10,819 nucleotides of DNA from assembly GCF_028618695.1 (NCBI RefSeq), contig NZ_JAQIVI010000715.1, positions 1 through 10,819 of the forward strand, in the 5' to 3' direction. Below, piece by piece: positions 6,104 to 10,819 of this stretch. Every line of letters starts with the position of its first letter. Positions within the stretch are counted from its first letter, which is position 1. Source of the stretch: Natrinema soli (GTDB taxonomy: Archaea > Halobacteriota > Halobacteria > Halobacteriales > Natrialbaceae). The position numbers and the translations under genes were made by a program. The notes under the pieces were generated by a model. The model was not told where the DNA came from. It saw only the letters and a program-made list of their open reading frames with translations, and did no database searches.

Positions 6104-6952
6104 CGCCGACGACCGTTCCTTCCCGTATGAATTAATTTAACGAGTCTGAGAAGAACTCCGAGTGATCGGCTTTCGAAGGCGTTCACAACGGCTGATTCGC
6201 TGATTTCAGTGGAACACTGCCACTGACAGTTTACCCGTTGGGCAATCAGACTTGCGAAGATCTGTCGAGGTTCTGGCGATGTCAGAAACAGAACCGACTC
6301 AGTTCACACGCGGAAGTAACGGATTGAGTCGTTCGCGCGAAGCAACAATAACCGTGGCGGTCGAACTCCAGATATCGGAGGGGACCGATCCGACACGGCC
6401 GATAGAGACGAGGTATATAACCAATGCGCGTCCAATATCCGCTCATAAGTGACGATAACCGCGAACGGTCGGATAGCGTGAACCGGCTCGATTCCGTTGA
6501 TCGTTTCGGGAACCGAACCGGTTGCGATGGCCACACGCGATCGGTTCGAAAAGCGCCCCATTCCTGCCGGATAACCCGACGTGATAGTACCGGAATTCAT
6601 TGTGATCGGAACGCGCGTTCTCGCGACAGTCAGGCGTTATGAGAGGCAGATATCGACAAAGACCATTTTCCATCGAACCAACCGGTGCGGTGTCGATTGC
6701 ACTCCGGACGACTCACTCATCGTCAGTATCGGCGGCCGTCGGCATCGGGCCGAGTCATCCCCAAACCGAGCATTTTACACCAGCACACTTTCGAAAAGGA
6801 GGTTTAGTGAGAGAGCCCTGTAACGGGTTTAGAGTCGGAAGCGCGGTACGGCGTCCGTCGGCCGAGGAAAGTCAATCTTCGGAACGGTAACCGTCGGCGT
6901 ATCGAACGATTCACGGAGACAATAGAGTGCTGTGTTGGAAACGGTAGCGGAC
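6104..6952. other. Long intergenic region between divergent secreted-protein genes, no convincing gene
   Basis: Several open frames exist on both strands, but none shows a recognisable domain, acidic haloarchaeal composition or a sound start, and they overlap one another. Visible elements are a hairpin at 6206-6226 (TCAGTGG and CCACTGA, 7-base loop), a clean TATATAA at 6414-6420, and GGAGG at 6799-6803 followed by a GTG at 6807 opening a 27-codon frame (6807-6890). It may hold a non-coding RNA or a decayed gene; I cannot decide from sequence. Confidence 0.4.
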
Positions 6953-6959
6953 TTTATCG
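6953..6959 (+). promoter_or_regulatory. TATA-like box of the amine-oxidase-like gene
   Basis: TTTATCG is centred about 31 bases before the ATG at 6987, the spacing expected for a nearly leaderless haloarchaeal transcript. This favours the ATG at 6987 over the upstream GTG at 6969. Confidence 0.5.
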
Positions 6960-6986
6960 TTTTCCGTCGTGCACCCAGTTCTGGCC

Positions 6987-8864
6987 ATGGGAAACAGTGA
7001 CGAGAATGATCGAGCACACTTTCGAGGGATACACCGTCGACGTTTCGTTCGAACAGCGGTCGCGGGAATCGGACTGGTAGGGAGTAACGGACGGTCGTTG
7101 GCTCAAGAGGAACCGGACGATACGGGAGTCCCCGTCGCCCGACACGGATCGTTTCCGGATTCCGACGACCAGACAGATGCCCTGTACACCTACCGCAAGC
7201 GGCGTGCGCTCGAGGTCCTCCTGACCGACCCCGAGGTCCACGCCGTCGCCGAGGACATGCTCTCGAGTTACGAAGCGTACGAACCGTACACGGATCACCT
7301 CGATGCGGTCAGCGTTCAGGGAAGTCCGGACGTCGAGATCGAAGGCGGCGTCGGCGACGGTCAGTTCGACGTCACCGCCGTCGAGAGACAAGTCGCCTAC
7401 GGACTCGTCGATCGGCAGACGGACGACCTCGTCGCACTGACGATTACCGAACCGCAGGATGTCTCCTGGCGTGCGTGGGAGGCAAACGAACGCGAGGCGG
7501 CACAGCTCGAGCGGGTAATCGATACTCCCCGCGTTCAAACGTTCATCGACGGAACCGACTGGTTTCCGCTGTTTACGATCGCCGGGTCGATCACGTCCGC
7601 CAGGGGAATCGAGCACGGCGGCGTGAATCCGATCGTTCTGTTCCTCGCGGACGGCGATTCGATCGCGGCCGTGGTCGCCTACTTGGACGTCCGAGACGAC
7701 GCCGGCGACGTGGTCGACGTGAGTCACGTGGACCGATTCGTCGAATTTCCCCCGCACGAACTGGCCGCCTCCCTCGTACCCAGAGACGATACCGTCGTCG
7801 GAGCCGTTCCCGACGTGTCGTTCGAGGAGCGACCGTGGTACACTGCGGACGACGGTATCCACCGGACCGAAGATCCCCCGACGTCGTTCGAACGATCCGG
7901 CTGGAACATCGACTGGAAACCGCCGGGCCAACACGGTGTCGAGATCTCCGCCTCGTATCAGGGAACGCCGGTCTTCGCGAGTCTCGAGTCGCCGGTGACG
8001 TTCACCGGATACGGCCTGCCGGAACGCGACGGCGAGACGACGCTGGACTGGTTCTTCCCGGACGACGACCCGGTCTTCAGCGGTGAGCTGCTTCGATGGG
8101 ACCTCCACAGTCTCGAGTTCGGCGGACCGGGGCCCCTCGGCGTTATCGACTATTCCGAAGCGGACGACCGGCCGTCGGGATTCAGATTCAGTTCTCACTA
8201 CGAAACGGGGGCACAAGAGCCCAACGGGCAGGATCACCACTCCGGCTACCGGTTCGGCCAGTCCAGTCACGAACTCGCCTACGACTTCTGGGCGGACGGA
8301 ACGGTCAGTTCGATCTGGCGACGACAGGGACCGGGATTCGTCACCGAGTACGTGACCGCTGGAGCCGACGACGAGAACGGAACCGACGATGGAGAGGAAG
8401 CCGACGACGGTGAAGAACCCGAGTACGGTGTCCCCCACCACTCCGTCGCGTCGATCGCGATGGACGCCACTCCGGGGACGACGAACGGTGTTGAAGTAGG
8501 GATCGTCGATGGAACGGAGCGGACCACGCCCGAAACCGAGTTCTATCTGGTCGGCGAACAGGGGATCGTCGTCCAGTTTACGAATCCTGATGGACCGGAG
8601 ACGATCGAACTGCCGCTCGACGAGGACATGGAAGTGGTCGTCGTCCGTCGGGCCGCCGGCGAGATCCCCGGGCAACAGCGACTCGAGGAGTCGTCGGTGG
8701 AGTCCAATTTCTATCATCCGGCCCAATACATCGGAGACGAACCGATCCAGGGGGAGCGCGTCGTCGCGTGGCTCTTGAGAGAGGCCCCAACGGCGGAGCT
8801 TCCCCATCCGACCGGCAGCACGTCGTTCGTCACCCGTAGTGCGATAACGCTGTCCGGCTATTGA
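6987..8864 (+). CDS. Tat-exported copper amine oxidase-like protein, probably catalytically degenerate
   Basis: A 625-residue protein from the ATG at 6987. Residues 15-40 are a Tat signal (HRRRFVRTAVAG, then SLAQ). About 65-235 resembles the N2/N3 region of copper amine oxidases. Landmarks of the catalytic beta-sandwich follow: GVEISASYQGTPVFASLESP (about 316-335), comparable to the oxidase GLxLxDVxYxGRPVLYRASLSE segment; YDFWADGTV (432-440); HHSVASIAMD (484-493), comparable to the HxHxFxFRLD copper site; and a C-terminal WLLREAPTAELPHP. By my alignment the quinone-forming NYD is QSS (425-427), the second copper His is Ser and the third is Arg, so amine oxidation is unlikely. An Asp/Glu-rich insert lies at 461-480. 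It is divergent to the tandem-family operon. The real annotation may be only a hypothetical Tat protein; the gene itself is certain. Confidence 0.82.
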   Translation: MGNSDENDRAHFRGIHRRRFVRTAVAGIGLVGSNGRSLAQEEPDDTGVPVARHGSFPDSDDQTDALYTYRKRRALEVLLTDPEVHAVAEDMLSSYEAYEPYTDHLDAVSVQGSPDVEIEGGVGDGQFDVTAVERQVAYGLVDRQTDDLVALTITEPQDVSWRAWEANEREAAQLERVIDTPRVQTFIDGTDWFPLFTIAGSITSARGIEHGGVNPIVLFLADGDSIAAVVAYLDVRDDAGDVVDVSHVDRFVEFPPHELAASLVPRDDTVVGAVPDVSFEERPWYTADDGIHRTEDPPTSFERSGWNIDWKPPGQHGVEISASYQGTPVFASLESPVTFTGYGLPERDGETTLDWFFPDDDPVFSGELLRWDLHSLEFGGPGPLGVIDYSEADDRPSGFRFSSHYETGAQEPNGQDHHSGYRFGQSSHELAYDFWADGTVSSIWRRQGPGFVTEYVTAGADDENGTDDGEEADDGEEPEYGVPHHSVASIAMDATPGTTNGVEVGIVDGTERTTPETEFYLVGEQGIVVQFTNPDGPETIELPLDEDMEVVVVRRAAGEIPGQQRLEESSVESNFYHPAQYIGDEPIQGERVVAWLLREAPTAELPHPTGSTSFVTRSAITLSGY

Positions 8865-8873
8865 CCGGCGCGC

Positions 8874-8893
8874 AGCGGCTGACTCCGACCGCT
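8874..8893 (+). terminator. Weak hairpin after the amine-oxidase-like gene
   Basis: AGCGG (8874-8878) pairs with CCGCT (8889-8893) over a 10-base loop, 10 bases after the stop, followed by a pyrimidine-rich run without a T-tract. A second small hairpin, GAGCG-CGA-CGCTC, lies at 8953-8965. Either could mark the transcript end. Weak evidence. Confidence 0.25.
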
Positions 8894-9030
8894 CCTCGTT
8901 CCCCTCCTGAGCGCGTCGGCGTCGAACGGGAACCAGCGGACAGTATCCACTCGAGCGCGACGCTCACCTGAGGGCTTATTGTGGCATAATAACATGGTCT
9001 ATATGGAGGGGAAGGTGGACATCCCGGTTC

Positions 9031-9124
9031 AACCCCCTGCAGAGGCGGATTGAGCTACGTCGGTTACCCCGTCCCCGACGTAGCTTTTCAGTGCTATCGT
9101 CGACTCGAGGAACCCCCGTTCTGC
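9031..9124. repeat. Degenerate direct repeat, unit 1 (unit 2 at 9232-9298)
   Basis: In order, the unit carries ACCCCCTGC, GTTACCCC, a TATCG element and CTCGAGGAACCC followed by GTTCT. The same blocks recur in the same order at 9232-9298. Unit 1 is about 27 bases longer because it holds the hairpin at 9053-9085. This is a by-eye alignment. Confidence 0.4.
9053..9088 (+). terminator. 11-bp perfect hairpin with TTTT tail
   Basis: AGCTACGTCGG (9053-9063) and CCGACGTAGCT (9075-9085) are exact inverted repeats with an 11-base loop, followed at once by TTT. It has the form of an intrinsic terminator read on the plus strand, or a stable end of a small RNA. No upstream gene on the plus strand is clear except a 19-codon frame that ends exactly where the stem begins. 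Confidence 0.5.
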
Positions 9125-9231
9125 CTACAGCTGACTCGTTAGGGTGCAACTTTATTACCGATGGGGGTGATGAATGGTAATACGGCAGGGACCCATCACA
9201 CCGAATGGCATGTATCCCGACGCGTCGTCTG

Positions 9232-9298
9232 CACCCCCTGCCGTTACCCCACCTGCCCTTTCGATACGATAGATCCCGCTCGAGGAACCCGGTTCTCT
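9232..9298. repeat. Degenerate direct repeat, unit 2
   Basis: This unit repeats the ordered blocks ACCCCCTGC, GTTACCCC, TACGAT and CTCGAGGAACCC-GTTCT of 9031-9124 without the internal hairpin. It overlaps a 55-58 codon Cys-containing frame (9161-9337) that I rejected as a gene. Confidence 0.4.
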
Positions 9299-9606
9299 GA
9301 GTCGGAAATCCATTGTCGGTCGTCTGTTGTATATTGATACCGGGACTCACTATAGGAGCGCAGAAACTTGTTACATAGCGCCCACCCGTGTTCCCTGCTA
9401 GTGGTCCGTCAATCGTGGATCGATGAACAGAGAACCCACAGATCAAACTGATATAATTTGAAAAAGTTCTCTGAGGGCGTGCTAGATACAAAGCGCGTAT
9501 ATCCCACAAAATTCAATCAGAGATGGTGTTGGTGGTCGCAGTTAGTGAGAGTAGAGGTATTGTTGAAAGCCTATTCTTCAGACAGTTATCAGAGTGGACC
9601 GGCTCA

Positions 9607-9915
9607 CTACAGGGTTACACCAAACAGACTCAATATACCCGTTATGAGGAAGTACAGGAGAGAACCCCCGAAGAATACTGCCACTGTTATCAGTATGACT
9701 GACTGTAGAACTGAATGTGCAGAATCCGTAGAATCTCCCTCCCCCTGAGCCATTCCAGTTCCATTATCTATGTATCCCATGGATTGGAGGGCTGAAGTCC
9801 CAGAATCTCCGTCCGCATTCTCCATTCTCGCTTCCATATCCCCATTTACACCCCCTCCTACATCACCATGCAGACTCCCCATTGCGCCACCACCGCCATC
9901 TCCGTCCATATTCAT
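9607..9915 (-). CDS. Small Gly/Asp/Met-rich protein with C-terminal membrane segment (102 aa)
   Basis: The 102-residue protein has a low-complexity, acidic, Gly-, Met- and Asp-rich N-terminal part (1-65) without Cys. One strongly hydrophobic segment at about 69-98 (VILITVAVFFGGSLLYFLI, then GILSLFGVTL) runs almost to the C-terminus. This predicts a tail-anchored membrane protein with its soluble part probably in the cytoplasm. The ATG at 9915 is favoured by a TATA-like TTATTA at about 9932-9937, suggesting a leaderless transcript; the second Met (codon 3) is an alternative. The gene is AT-richer than neighbours, stands alone among repeats, and lies beside copy 2 of the 4135 repeat. I recognise no family. 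A real gene seems more likely than chance because of the well-formed membrane segment. Confidence 0.6.
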   Translation of the reverse strand: MNMDGDGGGGAMGSLHGDVGGGVNGDMEARMENADGDSGTSALQSMGYIDNGTGMAQGEGDSTDSAHSVLQSVILITVAVFFGGSLLYFLITGILSLFGVTL

Positions 9916-9930
9916 TCAAATACGCCGACA

Positions 9931-9940
9931 CTAATAAGCT
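9931..9940 (-). promoter_or_regulatory. TATA-like box of the 102-aa membrane protein gene
   Basis: The minus strand reads AGCTTATTAG, centred about 20 bases before the ATG at 9915, consistent with a leaderless or near-leaderless transcript. Sequence-based only. Confidence 0.35.
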
Positions 9941-9986
9941 TTCTCCAGCGTTTATCTACGATTTCTCGAAAGAACACGAGAGACGC

Positions 9987-10033
9987 TCTGAATTCAGTAC
10001 TCTGTATTCAGCACACTGTTTCTGCCAGCTATT
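9987..10033. repeat. Hairpin-forming repeat, copy 2 (first copy at 4135-4178)
   Basis: It contains CTGAATTCAG, CTCTGTATTCAGCAC, CTGTTT and GCCAGCTAT in the same order and orientation as 4135-4178. CTGAATTCAG is itself palindromic and pairs with the following CTGTATTCAG. The two copies bracket about 5.8 kb holding the DUF255 remnant, the tandem family, the amine-oxidase-like gene and the small membrane protein. Confidence 0.55.
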
Positions 10034-10346
10034 AGAGAGGCAGATAGCCGCTCCGGTAACGCCTTCGGCTATACTTACCGCTCGGTCATAGTCTACTCTC
10101 TTCCCACCTAAGCGGACTCGACAATACTCATTATCGAGGTCTCATCCGCTCCTACTGCTGGAACAGTTCCGGTGTACCGTCTCGAATAGGCCAGCCTGTC
10201 TTCTCTCTAGCGCGGCGCGCGCTCTGCGCACCGCGCAATTTCCTGCCCTCTTAGGGCACTAGCGCTTCAGACGAACTGACCCTCGAGCCCATTTACAATC
10301 CCGTCCAACCACAAAACCGAAGCACCCGCTAGCCGTCGAGCCACTC
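10034..10346. other. Hairpin-rich intergenic stretch before the CHY gene
   Basis: No gene seen. Three foldable elements occur: 10111-10150 (AGCGGA/TCCGCT outer arms, CTCGA-ATA/TATCGAG inner arms with small bulges), 10210-10236 (GCGCGG/CCGCGC around alternating GC) and 10245-10257 (GCCCT-CTT-AGGGC). They may be remnants of a mobile element or a structured RNA. No tRNA or rRNA features were found. Confidence 0.4.
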
Positions 10347-10697
10347 GTGCAATCGATCGGAGGCCACACCGTCCACGGCGTCGACGTCGGTCCGGAAACC
10401 CGGTGTGCCCACTACGACACCGTCCGCGACGTGGTTGCGTTCAAATTCGCCTGCTGTGAGCGCTACTATCCCTGTTTTCGGTGCCACGAGGAAACGACGG
10501 ACCACGAGGCCGTGCCGTGGCCTCGAGCCCGATTCGACGAGCCGTCCGTGCTGTGTGGCGGCTGCGGGACCGAACTCACCGTCCCCGACTACCTCGCGGC
10601 CGACTACAGCTGTCCGGCCTGCGACGCGGCGTTCAATCCCGGTTGTGCAAAGCACGCCGCGCTATACTTCGAGACGGAAGATTCGGACCTCGAGTGA
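10347..10697 (+). CDS. CHY zinc-finger protein
   Basis: The 116-residue protein matches the CHY zinc-finger family along its whole length: RCAHYDTVRDVVAFKFACC (19-37), YYPCFRCHEE (40-49), VLCGGCGTELTV (68-79), YSCPACDAAFNPGC (87-100) and KHAALYF. The metal ligands C20, H22, C36, C37, C43, C46, H53, C70, C73, C89, C92, C100 and H103 are all present, so it should bind several zinc ions. Stand-alone CHY proteins are common in haloarchaea; their exact role is not established (protein binding or ubiquitin-like pathways are suggested for eukaryotic relatives). The start is the GTG at 10347, giving a family-typical length, with no Shine-Dalgarno. GC-rich codon use matches core genes and contrasts with the accessory region to its left. 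It is convergent with the partial gene at the right edge. Confidence 0.92.
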   Translation: MQSIGGHTVHGVDVGPETRCAHYDTVRDVVAFKFACCERYYPCFRCHEETTDHEAVPWPRARFDEPSVLCGGCGTELTVPDYLAADYSCPACDAAFNPGCAKHAALYFETEDSDLE

Positions 10698-10703
10698 CCG
10701 AAC
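10688..10703. repeat. 16-bp direct repeat at the convergent gene ends (partner at 10724-10739)
   Basis: CCTCGAGTGACCGAAC at 10688-10703 recurs as CCTCGAGCGACCGAAC at 10724-10739, 15 of 16 identical with a 36-base period. The first copy contains the CHY stop codon and the second abuts the stop of the opposing gene. Probably a small local duplication. Confidence 0.5.
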
Positions 10704-10739
10704 GGACTCGAACTTCCTGTACGCCTCGAGCGACCGAAC

Positions 10740-10819
10740 TCAGTCGTCGGCCGGAACCGCTCGCGAGTCGGTCTCGGCGGCCCGCTCGTCGGCCAGCGCC
10801 GCTTCGACCCGCGGCGGCA
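10740..10819 (-). CDS. C-terminal end of an unidentified protein (truncated by window edge)
   Basis: A minus-strand frame is open from the right edge to a TGA at 10740-10742 and encodes about 25 residues ending in RAVPADD. Ala-, Glu- and Asp-rich composition with GC-rich third positions is what a haloarchaeal gene end looks like, and it is convergent with the CHY gene. Too short to identify. Confidence 0.5.
   Translation of the reverse strand, partial: PPRVEAALADERAAETDSRAVPADD

Larger units (their letters stand above)
8894..9606. other. Accessory intergenic DNA with hairpins and degenerate repeats
   Basis: No gene I can defend. Notable elements: TTATT-GTGGCAT-AATAA (8976-8992), an inverted repeat that is also a two-way TATA-like sequence; a 19-codon frame (8994-9053) ending at a strong hairpin; two degenerate repeat units (9031-9124, 9232-9298); a TTTATTA at 9151-9157; and AT-rich DNA from about 9430 to the next gene. 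The content fits a decayed mobile element or small-RNA genes. Confidence 0.4.

Noticed and set aside
6304..6600. 98-codon minus-strand frame in the long intergenic region, plus overlapping plus-strand frames
   Set aside because: These frames compete with each other, are not acidic, and contain no recognisable domain.
6807..6890. 27-codon frame starting with GTG after GGAGG
   Set aside because: The ribosome-site spacing is acceptable, but the peptide is featureless and no promoter is convincing, so it is mentioned only as an element of the intergenic region.
6954..8807. 617-codon open frame on the minus strand opposite the amine-oxidase-like gene
   Set aside because: It is antisense to a gene with a Tat signal and family motifs. 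Its composition (Arg, Val, Asp, Gly without domain motifs) is typical of a high-GC antisense shadow.
9022..9042. CGGTTCAACC resembling a tRNA T-loop
   Set aside because: There is no pairing T-stem, acceptor stem or anticodon arm around it.
9161..9337. 58-codon plus-strand frame with CTPC and further Cys residues, preceded by GGGGGTG
   Set aside because: The only nearby TATA-like box (9151-9157) would start transcription after the ATG, the frame overlaps repeat unit 2, and the Cys spacing fits no zinc motif I know.
8976..9509. 177-codon minus-strand frame across the repeat-rich region
   Set aside because: It shows no domain, has mixed non-acidic composition, and runs through hairpins and repeats. 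It looks like a chance frame.
1..10819. CRISPR array, tRNA/rRNA genes or an intact transposase
   Set aside because: I found no regularly spaced identical repeats, no tRNA or rRNA signatures and no transposase motifs on either strand; only repeat and hairpin remnants suggest mobile DNA.

Overview
The window looks like chromosome or megaplasmid DNA of a halophilic archaeon (class Halobacteria). The evidence is the high-GC, very acidic proteins, twin-arginine (Tat) signals of the RRxF type on both recognisable secreted proteins, the end of a haloarchaeal gas-vesicle operon, TTTATT/TTTATC-type TATA boxes close to start codons, and a PAS-GAF histidine kinase of haloarchaeal type. I cannot name the genus.

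Layout, left to right. (1) 1-1333, plus strand: end of a gas-vesicle operon, with gvpN (5' end outside the window) then gvpO; this gvpO carries a Cys3His cluster at its N-terminus. A 12-bp hairpin follows. (2) About 1570-2460: an AT-rich island holding two tiny divergent genes for putative zinc-binding proteins of 53 and 57 aa, with a near-perfect palindrome over the start of the left one. (3) 2466-4037, minus: a soluble PAS-GAF-HisKA-HATPase sensor kinase with no response regulator beside it. (4) 4135-4481: a 44-bp hairpin-forming repeat abutting a 98-codon remnant of a thioredoxin-fold DUF255 (YyaL/SSP411-type) gene whose CHWCH motif has become CHWWH. (5) 4600-6048, minus: three tandem paralogues of an unnamed haloarchaeal family. 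Only the first has a Tat signal and a glycosylatable tail, and the second is translationally coupled to it. (6) 6049-6986: a roughly 940-bp stretch with no convincing gene. (7) 6987-8864, plus: a Tat-exported protein that I read as a degenerate copper amine oxidase homologue lacking the quinone tyrosine and most copper ligands. (8) 8865-10346: accessory DNA rich in hairpins and degenerate repeats, with one small Gly-rich, tail-anchored membrane protein. It also has a second copy of the repeat at 4135, in the same orientation, so the two copies bracket about 5.8 kb. (9) 10347-10697, plus: a CHY zinc-finger protein, convergent with the C-terminal end of a minus-strand gene cut by the window edge.

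Functionally, GvpN and GvpO belong to gas-vesicle assembly. The tandem family and the amine-oxidase-like protein are divergently arranged (heads facing each other across region 6) and may form a cell-surface accessory module bounded by mobile-type repeats, but that is inference. The truncated gene, the base-composition shifts and the repeats all suggest that the segment between gvpO and the CHY gene was built by insertions.
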